Positions 25,635 through 35,416 of a stretch of DNA of 42,279 nt are shown here, piece by piece. The notes under the pieces are model-generated. The model ran no database searches. It was given only the letters and a program-made list of their open reading frames with translations, and was not told the DNA's origin. The stretch spans positions 1 to 42,279 of the forward strand of contig JAJFKO010000008.1 of the NCBI GenBank assembly GCA_021773175.1. Direction: 5' to 3'. The position numbers and the translations under genes are program-made. Numbering within the stretch: position 1 is the stretch's first letter; each line of letters begins with the position of its first letter. This DNA comes from Gammaproteobacteria bacterium. GTDB taxonomy: Bacteria; Pseudomonadota; Gammaproteobacteria; JAJFKO01.

Positions 25635-28600
25635 ATGATTTTTGAAACACCATATCCAAAGCAAGATACATTACGACAGGCAATTTTACATGCCTATCGT
25701 CTTGATGAAACTACATGTGTTAATCAGTTATTAGAATCTGCTGAATTAACTGATATTCAACAACGGCATATTCACACTCGTGCTGCAGATTTAGTTCGTG
25801 GTGTGCGTGAAGTTCGTAAAGGTAAAAGCCTGTTAGATTCTTTCTTATATGAATATGATTTATCAAGTGAAGAAGGAATTACATTAATGTGTTTAGCGGA
25901 AGCGTTATTACGTATTCCTGACACCAAAACAATTGACTCTTTAATTCGTGACAAAGTTGGTTCTGCTGATTGGAAGTCACATGCAGGACAGAGTTCCTCA
26001 ATGTTTATCAATGCTGCGACTTGGGGATTGATGCTTACAGGTAAAGTATTAGGTCGGCGTCAATTACAACAAAAGAAATTAGGTGGCACTCTACAATCAC
26101 TCGTGCGCAAATCAAGTATGCCTGTAGTCCGGAAAATGGTAAGCCAAGCTATGAAAATGATGGGCGAACAATTTGTTATGGGGCGTAATATTGATAATGC
26201 ATTAAAGCGCGCTAAGACTCTAGAAAAACAGGGTTATTGTTATTCTTATGATATGTTAGGTGAAGCTGCCAGAACAGCTGAAGATGCAGAACGCTATATG
26301 CAGTCGTATTCTCTAGCAATTCAGAAAATTGGCGAGGCCAGTAATGGACGTGGGGTGATTGAAGGGCCAGGTATTTCTGTTAAGTTATCAGCATTACATC
26401 CTCGTTATGAATTTGCACAACGTGAACGTGTCTTAAATGAATTAACACCGCGCTTATTATCACTCGCTCAACAAGCCAAGCAAGCTAATATTGGTTTTAC
26501 GGTTGACGCAGAAGAAGCAGAAAGATTAGACCTATCATTAGATATTATTGAGAAAGTTTTTACTGATGCTAGCTTGTCAGGCTGGGAAGGTTTTGGTTTA
26601 GCTATACAGTCCTATCAAAAACGTGCTTTCCATGTAATTGATTGGTTAGCACAGTTAGCGCGTAGTCAGAATCGTCGTATTATGATTCGTCTTATTAAAG
26701 GTGCGTATTGGGATTCTGAAATTAAACGTACTCAAGAAATGGGTTTAGAAGGCTATCCGGTATTTAGTAGAAAGATGAATACAGATGTATCTTTTATTGC
26801 TTGCGCTAAAAAAATTATTGATATGCCTGATGCTTTCTATCCACAATTCGCGACCCATAATGCATCGAGCTTAGCAACGATTTTAGAATTAATTGGTACG
26901 CGCCAAGATTTTGAATTCCAATGTCTACATGGCATGGGGCAAGCACTGTATGATCAAGTAGTAGGTTCTGATAAGTTGAATCGAGCTTGTCGTATCTATG
27001 CACCGGTTGGGCAACATGAAGACTTGCTGCCTTATTTAGTACGACGTTTATTAGAAAATGGTGCTAATAGTTCTTTTGTAAATCGCATTGCAGATGATAA
27101 CTTGCCGATTGAAGATATTATTGAAGATCCAATTACAAAAGTAAAAAGTGCACAGAGTAAAGCGCATAGCAATATACCTTTACCAAAAGATATGTATGGT
27201 GATTACCGTAATAATTCACAAGGTATTGATTTGACAGATCCTGCATTGTTAACGGCATTAGCAGAAAAATTAACAACAGCAGTACAACAGAAATGGTTTT
27301 CAAGACCGCTTATTAATGGACGCGAAATTAAAGAAGAAACAATTCCCGTCTATTCGCCAAGTAATACGACATTACAAGTTGGTGAAATCACACATGCTAA
27401 TGAAGAACATTTAAAGCAAGCATTAAAACATGCTGTTCAAGGTTTTGTTGCTTGGTCGAAACATGATGTAGAAGAACGTGCTCAATGTTTAGAAAAACTG
27501 GCTGCATTAATTGAACAATATCATGCGGATTTAATGTCACTAGCTATTCGCGAAGCCGGTAAAACTTTACCTGATGCCATTGCTGAAATTCGTGAAGCTG
27601 TTGATTTTTGTTATTACTATGCTAATCAAGCTCGCAAACTTATGGGAGCTCCAACGACACTACCAGGACCTACTGGTGAAACGAATAGTTTAGAATTACA
27701 TGGTCGTGGTGTGGTTGCCTGTATTAGCCCATGGAATTTTCCATTAGCAATTTTTGTTGGGCAAATAGTAGCTGCATTGGTCACGGGTAATAGTGTTATT
27801 GCTAAACCTGCTGAACAAACATCATTGATTGCTAGTTTCACTGTAAAACTAATGCATGAAGCGGGCATCCCTAGCAATGTTATTCAATTGTTACCTGGTC
27901 GTGGTGAAGTTATTGGTGCCGGACTTGTTGCAGATGAAAGAGTTAAAGCGGTTATTTTTACAGGTTCTACCGAAACTGCGCGTGCAATTAATCAAACTTT
28001 AGCAAATCGCTCTGGAGCTATTATCCCTCTGATTGCCGAAACCGGTGGTCAGAATACAATGTTAGTTGATTCATCGGCATTACTTGAACAAGTGGTTGTG
28101 GATGTTGTGAGTTCAGCTTTTGGTAGCGCGGGTCAACGTTGCTCGGCTTTACGTGTTTTGTTCGTACAAAATGATGTTGCAGATAAAATGATACATATGT
28201 TATGCGGTGCGATGGCGGAACTTAATGTTAGTAATCCTGAATTTTTAAATACAGATATTGGTCCCGTGATTGATGATGAAGCCAAGAAAATGCTGGAAAC
28301 ACATTGTCAACGTATGCAACAAGAAGCGAAATTAATTTATGAAGTACCATTATCACAAGCTTGCTTACAAGGTTCATATGTTGCGCCACGAGCCTATGAA
28401 ATTTCTGGTTTACAGCAATTGCCACGTGAAGTGTTTGGTCCAATCTTACATGTGATTCGCTATGATGCGAAGGATCTAGATAAGGTTATCGATAGTATCA
28501 ATAATACAGGCTATGGTTTGACACTTGGTATTCAGAGCCGTGTTAATGAAGCGATTGATTATATTCAACAGCGTGTCAACGTGGGTAATACGTATGTAAA

Positions 28601-28778
28601 TCGTAATATGATTGGTGCCGTTGTTGGTGTGCAACCATTTGGTGGTGAAGGTCTTTCTGGAACCGGACCTAAAGCTGGTGGTCCACATTATTTAGCGCGA
28701 CTTTGTAATGAAAGAACGACTACGGTAAATACAACAGCGGCAGGTGGTAATACGACTTTATTAACATTAGCGGAATAA
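25635..28778 (+). CDS. putA: Bifunctional proline dehydrogenase / P5C dehydrogenase
   Basis: A 1047-aa enzyme converting proline to glutamate. Residues about 100-480 form the FAD proline dehydrogenase barrel (ALHPRYEFAQRERV, GFTVDAEEAERLDLSL, IRLIKGAYWDSEIKRTQ, ATHNASSLATI, QCLHGMGQALYDQV). Residues about 560-1030 form the aldehyde dehydrogenase domain (CISPWNFPLAIF, FTGSTETARAI, AETGGQNTMLVDSSAL) with catalytic Cys836 in GSAGQRCSALRV. Unlike E. coli PutA there is no N-terminal ribbon-helix-helix domain, so it cannot repress its own operon. I start at the ATG at 25635 (AGGA 8 nt upstream); a TTG at 25629 is in frame. No putP transporter is adjacent, though MHS transporters lie 5 kb upstream. 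Confidence 0.97.
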   Translation: MIFETPYPKQDTLRQAILHAYRLDETTCVNQLLESAELTDIQQRHIHTRAADLVRGVREVRKGKSLLDSFLYEYDLSSEEGITLMCLAEALLRIPDTKTIDSLIRDKVGSADWKSHAGQSSSMFINAATWGLMLTGKVLGRRQLQQKKLGGTLQSLVRKSSMPVVRKMVSQAMKMMGEQFVMGRNIDNALKRAKTLEKQGYCYSYDMLGEAARTAEDAERYMQSYSLAIQKIGEASNGRGVIEGPGISVKLSALHPRYEFAQRERVLNELTPRLLSLAQQAKQANIGFTVDAEEAERLDLSLDIIEKVFTDASLSGWEGFGLAIQSYQKRAFHVIDWLAQLARSQNRRIMIRLIKGAYWDSEIKRTQEMGLEGYPVFSRKMNTDVSFIACAKKIIDMPDAFYPQFATHNASSLATILELIGTRQDFEFQCLHGMGQALYDQVVGSDKLNRACRIYAPVGQHEDLLPYLVRRLLENGANSSFVNRIADDNLPIEDIIEDPITKVKSAQSKAHSNIPLPKDMYGDYRNNSQGIDLTDPALLTALAEKLTTAVQQKWFSRPLINGREIKEETIPVYSPSNTTLQVGEITHANEEHLKQALKHAVQGFVAWSKHDVEERAQCLEKLAALIEQYHADLMSLAIREAGKTLPDAIAEIREAVDFCYYYANQARKLMGAPTTLPGPTGETNSLELHGRGVVACISPWNFPLAIFVGQIVAALVTGNSVIAKPAEQTSLIASFTVKLMHEAGIPSNVIQLLPGRGEVIGAGLVADERVKAVIFTGSTETARAINQTLANRSGAIIPLIAETGGQNTMLVDSSALLEQVVVDVVSSAFGSAGQRCSALRVLFVQNDVADKMIHMLCGAMAELNVSNPEFLNTDIGPVIDDEAKKMLETHCQRMQQEAKLIYEVPLSQACLQGSYVAPRAYEISGLQQLPREVFGPILHVIRYDAKDLDKVIDSINNTGYGLTLGIQSRVNEAIDYIQQRVNVGNTYVNRNMIGAVVGVQPFGGEGLSGTGPKAGGPHYLARLCNERTTTVNTTAAGGNTTLLTLAE

Positions 28779-28817
28779 CCGCAGTTATCGTTTCGGAACA
28801 GCTATTTTGGAGTTTTT

Positions 28818-29768
28818 ATGCAAGGTTTATGGCTAGAAGAGCAACTGCTAACATTGCGTGATGGGCTTGCTATGCCTATTGCAATGCAAGGTGAAGCACT
28901 GATTCGTGTCGAGCATGCGGGTATTTGTAATACTGATTTAGAGTTGCTGCAAGGCTACTATCCATTTACAGGTGTTTTAGGTCATGAATTTGTTGGTATT
29001 GTTGAGCAAGGCAGCAAAGATTTAATTGGCAAACGCGTTGTTGGCGATATTAATATTACGTGTGGTCATTGTGATATGTGTCAGCGTGGACGGAGCAAGC
29101 ACTGTTTACAGCGCCAAGTTTTAGGTATCAAAGATCATCATGGTGCTTTTACTCATTATCTCGTGTTGCCAGAAAAAAATCTATATGTCGTTGCGGACAA
29201 TATTCCTGCCGTTGCAGCTGCATTTGTAGAGCCACTCGCAGCCGCTTTAGATATACAGCAACAAATCGCAATCAATAAAGCAGATAGAATATTATTAATT
29301 GGTGCCGGTAAGCTTGGCTTGCTAATCGCGCAAACATTGAACTTGGTCACCGATAATTTAATTGTTGCTTTACGAACAGAACGAAATAAAGATTTTCTTG
29401 ATAAACGTGGTATTGATTCGATAAATATTAATGATGTAGAAGCTAGTGCTTTTGATATCGTTGTTGAAAGTTCTGGGCAACCAGAGGGGATGCAAGCGGC
29501 ATTAAAAGCAATTCGTGCTGCTGGTACAATTGTGATGAAAAGTACCTATGCAAAACCTTTGGAGTTACCTTCTGCGGCAATTGTTGCAAATGAAGTACGT
29601 ATTGTTGGTTCGCGTTGTGGTCCTTTTGCCAAAGCATTAAATTTATTAGAAACACAGCAAGTAAATGTTTTAGATATGATTACAAAACACTATGCTTTAT
29701 CTGATGGGCTTGCTGCATTCAAACATGCCACTGAACCTGGTGTCTTGAAAATCATGGTAGATATGTAG
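28818..29768 (+). CDS. Zinc-dependent medium-chain alcohol dehydrogenase
   Basis: A 316-aa MDR-family NAD(P)-dependent dehydrogenase. Catalytic zinc ligands: Cys37 (AGICNTD) with His56-Glu57 (LGHEF). The structural-zinc lobe is CGHCDMCQRGRSKHC (Cys82, 85, 88, 96). The nucleotide-binding GAGKLGLL follows at about 158-165. It is slightly shorter than typical 340-350-aa members, closest to the sorbitol/threonine dehydrogenase branch. It follows putA by 39 bp in the same direction, so an amino-acid or polyol link is possible. Substrate not determined. It converges with dapB, 9 bp apart. Confidence 0.9.
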   Translation: MQGLWLEEQLLTLRDGLAMPIAMQGEALIRVEHAGICNTDLELLQGYYPFTGVLGHEFVGIVEQGSKDLIGKRVVGDINITCGHCDMCQRGRSKHCLQRQVLGIKDHHGAFTHYLVLPEKNLYVVADNIPAVAAAFVEPLAAALDIQQQIAINKADRILLIGAGKLGLLIAQTLNLVTDNLIVALRTERNKDFLDKRGIDSININDVEASAFDIVVESSGQPEGMQAALKAIRAAGTIVMKSTYAKPLELPSAAIVANEVRIVGSRCGPFAKALNLLETQQVNVLDMITKHYALSDGLAAFKHATEPGVLKIMVDM

Positions 29769-29777
29769 CTTTACTTA

Positions 29778-30524
29778 CTATGAAAGCTGAAAACATGCCA
29801 ATGTTTCCAAGCCATATCTTAATTCTTGTAAATTGATAACTTCACGACATGCCATGAGTAATCCTGGCATAAAGGATTCGCGATTAATTGAATCGTGATG
29901 TATTGATAACGTTTCACCATGACCGCCAAAAATAACTTGCTGTTTAGCGAGTACGCCGGAAACGCGAATTGCATGTATTGGGATATTTTTTTCAGAAGCG
30001 CCACGAGAACCGGGTAATAGTTCATGACAGTCAGGTTGTTGATACGGGGCTTTGTGTTGCGCAATCATATCGGCTGTTTTCAACGCCGTGCCCGATGGCG
30101 TATCTTTCTTGCCATCATGATGCATTTCAATAATTTCTACTTGCGGAAAATGTTTTGCTGCTAGAGTGGAAAGTTGCATAAGTAATACCGAGCCGATAGA
30201 AAAGTTTGGTGCGATAATGCCTCCTAACTTTCTTGTTTGGCAAAGTTCTTGTAATTCTGTAACTTGGTTGGCGAGTAGGCCACTAGTGCCAATAACAGGA
30301 TGTTTGCCGGCATTAATAATCGTTAATGTATTTTCATAAATAGAGGAAGGTGACGTTAAATCAACAACGACATCGGCGTCACAAGCACCAAGTTTTTCTT
30401 GTAGATTATCGCCTCGCAAGCCTTGTCCTACTAATATTAAACTATCATCTTGCTGTATATGCTCACAAGCAAGCTTACCCATTTTACCAGCAGCACCATT
30501 AATAAATACTTTTATTTTTTGCAT
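29778..30524 (-). CDS. dapB: 4-hydroxy-tetrahydrodipicolinate reductase
   Basis: This 248-aa enzyme makes tetrahydrodipicolinate for lysine and diaminopimelate (peptidoglycan). Motifs: NGAAGKMGKLA (NAD(P)H-binding, residues 9-19), GTSGL, APNFSIGSVLLMQL, and the signature EIIEMHHDGKKDTPSGTALK. I start at 30524 because GAGGAAATT precedes that ATG; an ATG at 30539 lies upstream of the ribosome site. The porin gene upstream on the same strand ends 24 bp before it, so they may share a transcript. Confidence 0.97.
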   Translation of the reverse strand: MQKIKVFINGAAGKMGKLACEHIQQDDSLILVGQGLRGDNLQEKLGACDADVVVDLTSPSSIYENTLTIINAGKHPVIGTSGLLANQVTELQELCQTRKLGGIIAPNFSIGSVLLMQLSTLAAKHFPQVEIIEMHHDGKKDTPSGTALKTADMIAQHKAPYQQPDCHELLPGSRGASEKNIPIHAIRVSGVLAKQQVIFGGHGETLSIHHDSINRESFMPGLLMACREVINLQELRYGLETLACFQLS

Positions 30525-30548
30525 AATTTCCTCGAACAATGAGTTTAT

Positions 30549-32024
30549 TTATATGGCAAATGAAACTTGTAGATTACCACCATTACCATTATTAACTGCT
30601 GCATCAGGGCCAGTAACACATAGATGTGTATAGTCGAAGACAGCGCGAACATTTTGTGTAATATACCAGTCTAAACCGACAGTGAGTGTTCTACCTATGG
30701 TACCAATTGACATACCTTTTGGCCCCGCTTTTGATTCAAGGTCCAGTATTTCGCCACGCAGAATAATTTCAAATGCTCCCCAGCGGCCATGAGGGTGTAG
30801 CACTCCACGTAAGTAGCCGTCATGTGGATCAAATACGCGATGGCCTCCTGCTATAACGTATCCAAATTGAATGTAACCACCTTGATAGGTAGGATGGTCA
30901 TCACGTGGTGCATTAGTAATTTTATCACGCATAGAGGCATATTCCGCTTCAGCAGAAAAAGGACCAGAGAGGTAGGCAAGGCCAGCATCTATTACATTAA
31001 CTTCTCCTTGGCGTGTATCTAAACCAAAAAATCCAGACGTTACTGGCGCTACTGCGTCACCAATTAAAGTGCCATGAACACCCGAATTAACGCGAATTTG
31101 ACGTGCCTGATTGGGATTACCCTGTGAAACATAACCACTAAGTTGTAAGTAAAGAACATGTGTATAGTCAGGGTTAAAAAAAGGAATCCAGCCGAAACGC
31201 GCTGCCGTTATGATTGTTTCATTTTGATAGCCGTGAGCCCCTCGTTGCGTAGTCGCTGAACTTAGATTCACATTACCCGTATCAAAAATACCGGCGGTAA
31301 AAGTAAAATGTGGGAAAAAGCTATGTAACATAACCCCTAGGGCAGTTGGTGGTGCAAAAGCATTGGTTAACATTGTAAAGGATGCGCCATAAGTGCCATA
31401 TTCATCGGCCATATTGTCAACACCGAAGTAAGGCAATGCTTTACCGGCGAAGATAATAAAGTGATGAAAGCCAAGGTAGGTTATATAAGCTTCACGAATG
31501 AATACACTATCATTATCAGAAATGGTTGAATTTGCTGTTGCCGATTTATTATCATTTGTAGGACCAACTGTATTAGAGAATTGTAATCCATAACCAAAAT
31601 CATAAGCATGACCATAAAAGCCTAAACGTGCATACAGTAATTGCGTCAGTTGGCCAAAGTGCGGTTTACCAAAACCATCAACATTATAAGCGCCACTGAG
31701 GAAACTATGATTAATAATAAGATAACCATGTATAGCAAATGAAAAACGATTATCGATAGTATGTATGGCGAGACTGCCGCTATTCAAATCAAGAACAATA
31801 TCATTTGATAAATAATAAACACCAGCATGATGCGGGTGATCTGAATGATGCTTCGGATGATGATGTGATGGAGGTGCGCCTTTGTAAAATGGCACGGGTA
31901 ATTGTTCATGCGGATGATAGTAAATTTTATGCGGCATTAAATGTGCTGATGCAGCAAGCGGCAAAAATATTGCCAAAATTAAAACGGCTAGATATCGCAC
32001 ATAACGCGCTAAATCATATTGCAT
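30549..32024 (-). CDS. Outer membrane porin (OprP/OprO-like) with His-rich N-terminal extension
   Basis: A 491-aa outer membrane protein with a signal peptide (residues 1-27, ending LAASA) and a beta-barrel with many aromatic-girdled strands, ending in a short strand NLQVSFAI. It resembles the phosphate-selective porin (Porin_O_P) family by pattern; substrate is unknown. Mature residues 28-66 contain 12 histidines (HHHPKHHSDHPHH region), probably metal-binding. I start at 32024 because GGGAAAA lies upstream of that ATG; a longer frame to 32066 would add 14 non-signal residues. Downstream gene dapB is 24 bp away on the same strand. Confidence 0.8.
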   Translation of the reverse strand: MQYDLARYVRYLAVLILAIFLPLAASAHLMPHKIYYHPHEQLPVPFYKGAPPSHHHPKHHSDHPHHAGVYYLSNDIVLDLNSGSLAIHTIDNRFSFAIHGYLIINHSFLSGAYNVDGFGKPHFGQLTQLLYARLGFYGHAYDFGYGLQFSNTVGPTNDNKSATANSTISDNDSVFIREAYITYLGFHHFIIFAGKALPYFGVDNMADEYGTYGASFTMLTNAFAPPTALGVMLHSFFPHFTFTAGIFDTGNVNLSSATTQRGAHGYQNETIITAARFGWIPFFNPDYTHVLYLQLSGYVSQGNPNQARQIRVNSGVHGTLIGDAVAPVTSGFFGLDTRQGEVNVIDAGLAYLSGPFSAEAEYASMRDKITNAPRDDHPTYQGGYIQFGYVIAGGHRVFDPHDGYLRGVLHPHGRWGAFEIILRGEILDLESKAGPKGMSIGTIGRTLTVGLDWYITQNVRAVFDYTHLCVTGPDAAVNNGNGGNLQVSFAI

Positions 32025-32116
32025 TTTGTTTTCCCATGTATCTGTCACCGAGTGCGATTCTAGCAAAAAATAGCTTGAAACAAGAGAGTTATTTTGCGGT
32101 TAAAATATAGTCAAAA

Positions 32117-34147
32117 TTAAATGCTTAATTCAGTAACAGGCGCTAAACATTGCTGCCCTAGGCAAATATAAGCAACGGTGGTATCTAGAACTGCTTTGCT
32201 CGCAATTGCTTCTGGTAAATTTTTAGCACAATCAGGAATGGCAAAACAAAGTTGATTGGCATGAGCTTGCTTACGGTAATGTTGTTGCCAGTTTTGTATT
32301 TCTGGTTCTTCACCACGAATAATAATAATTTCAGGGGGATTGAAATAAGTTTGCAATGCGATAAGCATACCAGTATGCACATAAGAATATTTATTCATAC
32401 GCTCCCAACAGGCCTGTAAAGTTTTTTCTGCAATCGCCAAATAATCATTTTTTCCTAGTAAGTAACCAAGTTTAAAAAATACACTTGCTGCGATAGCATT
32501 GCCGGCGGGTAGTGCTTCATCTTGCCAACTTTTTGGACGTTGAATTAATGATTCATGGTCATTGGCAGTAAAATAGAAACCTCCATTTTCATTATCATAA
32601 AAATATTTTTTCATTGTTTCGGCAAGTGTTATGGTGGAATCTAATATAGCAGTATCCCATTGTGTTTCAAGTAGTGTAATTAAGGCATCACATAAGAAAG
32701 CATAATCATCAAGATAAGCCGGGAGATGGGCTCTTCCATCTTTATAGGTTGCCAATAAACGTTGTTCTTGTAGCATATTTTGTTGAATAAAAGTAATAGC
32801 GCGCAGCGCTGATTGCAAATAACGTTGCTCTGAAAAAGCCACTGCGGCATGGAGCATGGCTTTAATCATCAGCGCATTCCATGATGTTAGAATTTTTTTA
32901 TCACAATGAGGTGGAATGCGTAATTGACGTTGTACCTTTAATTTATTGCGCGCTGAAAGCAATAATGCTTCAGCATCAGTAATTGAAATTTTGTTTTTCT
33001 CGGCGATATCTTCTAAACAATGAGTGACACGTAAGTGCCACTTGCCTTCAAGGTTAGCAGGGAAATTTAATCCATAGTGTTCACGAAAAATAAGATATTC
33101 ACTACTAGTGAGTAATTCATTAATATACTCTTTATCCCAAACATAGTATTTACCTTCTTGGCCTTCAGAATCTGCATCAAGACTGGCATAATAACCACCT
33201 TCTGGAGATTGCATGTATTGTATGATCCAATTTGCAGTTTCTTCTCCAATAGTTTTGAAGAGTGATATATTGGTTGCGTGATAACTATTAGCATAAACAC
33301 TCAGTAATTGTGCATTGTCGTAGAGCATTTTTTCAAAATGTGGTATTTGCCATTCAGCATCAACGCTATAACGCGAGAAACCACCAGCGATATGATCATA
33401 AATACCGCCTTGCGCTATTTTCGTTAATGACTTTTCTAACATATTTAATGCTAAATTACGTTCTTTGTCTTGAGTATTATTTGCTGTGGATAGATGCAAG
33501 AGAAATTGCAAACTACTTGATTGTGGAAATTTAGGGGCACTACCAAAACCACCGTTATCATGATCAAATTGCTGTTCTAACATAGTAAGGCCTAATTCAA
33601 CTGGTATCTCAGTGAAAGGGTTCTCAGCTTTTTTGTCAATATTGATATCACATAGTGCGTCAGTGATACTTGAATTTTGTTGTTGAATAGTTTCATATTC
33701 TTGTTCGTAAAGTGTTGCAACACGAATCAATACTTGTTTAAAGCTTGGCATGCCATATTGAGCTTGTAAGGGAAAGTATGTACCCGAGAAAAACGGCACC
33801 TGTGATTTATGATCCAAAAAAATTGTTAGCGGCCAACCGCCAGCACGATAATTTAATAGTTGATGAGCTAACTGATAGATTTTATCAAGATCGGGGCGTT
33901 CTTCGCGATCAACCTTAATATTCACAAAACATTGATTCATCAATGTTGCTGTTTCTGGATCTTCAAATGACTCGTGCGCCATAACATGGCACCAATGACA
34001 AGCTGAATAACCAATTGAAAGTAAGATCGGCTTATGTTCTTGTTTAGCTTTTGCTAATGCTGTTTCACCCCACGTATACCAATCAACAGGATTATTAGCA
34101 TGCTGTTGAAGATACGGACTGGTTTCGTTAATTAGTTGATTAGCCAT
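32117..34147 (-). CDS. Thioredoxin-domain protein, YyaL/SSP411 family
   Basis: A 676-aa protein. Residues 1 to about 170 are a thioredoxin-like (DUF255) domain with Cys50-HW-Cys53 in [16 protein letters not shown] and the family's NPVDWYTWG start. Residues about 190-600 form an alpha/alpha barrel like those of glycosidases ([29 protein letters not shown]). The family is found from bacteria to human SPATA20 and has no settled function; redox or carbohydrate roles have been suggested. I start at the ATG at 34147 (AGGTG 8 nt upstream); the TTG two codons earlier is possible. Single gene between the Ras-like and porin genes. Confidence 0.93.
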   Translation of the reverse strand: MANQLINETSPYLQQHANNPVDWYTWGETALAKAKQEHKPILLSIGYSACHWCHVMAHESFEDPETATLMNQCFVNIKVDREERPDLDKIYQLAHQLLNYRAGGWPLTIFLDHKSQVPFFSGTYFPLQAQYGMPSFKQVLIRVATLYEQEYETIQQQNSSITDALCDINIDKKAENPFTEIPVELGLTMLEQQFDHDNGGFGSAPKFPQSSSLQFLLHLSTANNTQDKERNLALNMLEKSLTKIAQGGIYDHIAGGFSRYSVDAEWQIPHFEKMLYDNAQLLSVYANSYHATNISLFKTIGEETANWIIQYMQSPEGGYYASLDADSEGQEGKYYVWDKEYINELLTSSEYLIFREHYGLNFPANLEGKWHLRVTHCLEDIAEKNKISITDAEALLLSARNKLKVQRQLRIPPHCDKKILTSWNALMIKAMLHAAVAFSEQRYLQSALRAITFIQQNMLQEQRLLATYKDGRAHLPAYLDDYAFLCDALITLLETQWDTAILDSTITLAETMKKYFYDNENGGFYFTANDHESLIQRPKSWQDEALPAGNAIAASVFFKLGYLLGKNDYLAIAEKTLQACWERMNKYSYVHTGMLIALQTYFNPPEIIIIRGEEPEIQNWQQHYRKQAHANQLCFAIPDCAKNLPEAIASKAVLDTTVAYICLGQQCLAPVTELSI

Positions 34148-34263
34148 GAGCAATACACCTAGGTTAAAAGACTTTCTTACTTAACTATAAGAGATATTTT
34201 TACTATCGCAAGCTTGCTAATAAGTTTGATTTTGTTGCTAAAAAATTAATGCTTAAGACTCGC

Positions 34264-35271
34264 TCACTTTCTCCTAAAGTTAGCACCACTTTTTGGTGCT
34301 GCATCTAATTGAAGATACATTTTATCTTTAAGATAACAAATAAAGTCTGAAAGGTAAGTTTCAGCTGGAAGATTTTGGATTTCCTCTAATTGTGTGATGA
34401 GTTCATCCTCAGATGCTATGGGTCTATTTTTGTGAGCACTAATAATGGCTTGTACTTCATAAACACCATGACGCCAAGGATGCCCGGCTAAAGCTCGTCT
34501 GACTTTCGAGTCTCCAGCCGTAAACTTATTTAAAACGGTAAGGGCTTTTTCAAGCGAGCTATTTCCTTTGGCTTTACGCCAATCAGCATCAATTTGTTTT
34601 TTGTATTGCAGCTTTTTAGGAGACTTAATTTTTTTTGGAGAAGTTATAGATGTGGTATCAAGAGAATCGGTATATGTTCTGTAAACTACTTCTGCTGTTC
34701 TCGTCACTAGTTCATCAATGTTCAGACCGGTTTTTGCGCTAATGCCAATGACAGTAACTTCTTGTTCTAGCTCTAAACTATTTGTATAATCAATAATAGC
34801 TTGATTATCAACGGCTTGCCTGTCAGGTAAATCATATTTATTAGCAGCTATGATGATGGGGACCGTGCTTTTTTGTCGCCTAATTTCATTTATATACATT
34901 TTTAGGTTATGAAATGAGGCTGGTTCAGTAATATCAAAAAAAACTATAAAAGCCTGCATATTTGAAGATACCATTTTTTGAATTCTATCAAAAGCAGTGT
35001 TTTGTGGAGTGTCGTATAATTCTAATTTTATAATTTCATCACCAACTTGCGTCATCAGTACTTTGGACTCAACACCAATACTCGAAATAAAGTGTTCAGG
35101 GAAATAATTGTGAGTAATTCTAATTATAGTTGAAGAACATCCTGAGCCTGCGTCACCTAAAAACATAACCCGAAATGAATGATCATATTTGTCATTAGAA
35201 GCTGGAGTACACCTTGTTACTACTACTTCTTTACTTGGATCTGGCAATATTATAGTTGGTTTTTTTTTCAT
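34264..35271 (-). CDS. Ras/Rab-like small GTPase domain protein with degenerate nucleotide-binding motifs
   Basis: A 335-aa protein. Residues 33-200 align with eukaryotic Ras/Rab GTPases in order: P-loop region FLGDAGSGCSS (38-47), switch I-like SIGVES (64-69), LELYDTPQN (83-91) at the DTAGQ position, FFDITEPASF (111-120), NKYD (144-147) and ISAK (177-180). The P-loop lysine is Cys45, and the DxxG glycine and the catalytic Gln position are altered, so nucleotide binding and hydrolysis may be changed. Residues 205-335 form an extra Lys-rich, then helical C-terminal region with no lipidation CaaX. AAGGA 8 nt upstream supports the ATG. No signal peptide. A host-directed small-GTPase mimic is the inferred role. 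Confidence 0.8.
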   Translation of the reverse strand: MKKKPTIILPDPSKEVVVTRCTPASNDKYDHSFRVMFLGDAGSGCSSTIIRITHNYFPEHFISSIGVESKVLMTQVGDEIIKLELYDTPQNTAFDRIQKMVSSNMQAFIVFFDITEPASFHNLKMYINEIRRQKSTVPIIIAANKYDLPDRQAVDNQAIIDYTNSLELEQEVTVIGISAKTGLNIDELVTRTAEVVYRTYTDSLDTTSITSPKKIKSPKKLQYKKQIDADWRKAKGNSSLEKALTVLNKFTAGDSKVRRALAGHPWRHGVYEVQAIISAHKNRPIASEDELITQLEEIQNLPAETYLSDFICYLKDKMYLQLDAAPKSGANFRRK

Positions 35272-35287
35272 GTGAATATTCCTTCAC

Positions 35288-35309
35288 TTAAAACATCATT
35301 TTGTTTTAA
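35288..35309. promoter_or_regulatory. Perfect inverted repeat over the Ras-like gene's start region
   Basis: TTAAAACA (35288-35295) and TGTTTTAA (35302-35309) pair perfectly with a 6-bp spacer. Read on the minus strand, a TATACA hexamer abuts it upstream, so the repeat would overlap the transcription start: an operator layout. The rest of the 35272-35416 gap shows only a CTTAAG palindrome near 35335. Confidence 0.45.
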
Positions 35310-35416
35310 TGTATACGCTAATTAATTGGTTTTCTTAAGTCCTAGAGTTCTTAAGAGAAATTTATTTCTAAGCTGGCTGATAGTCTCTTTAACTAAGTTA
35401 TTATCATTATAATAGC

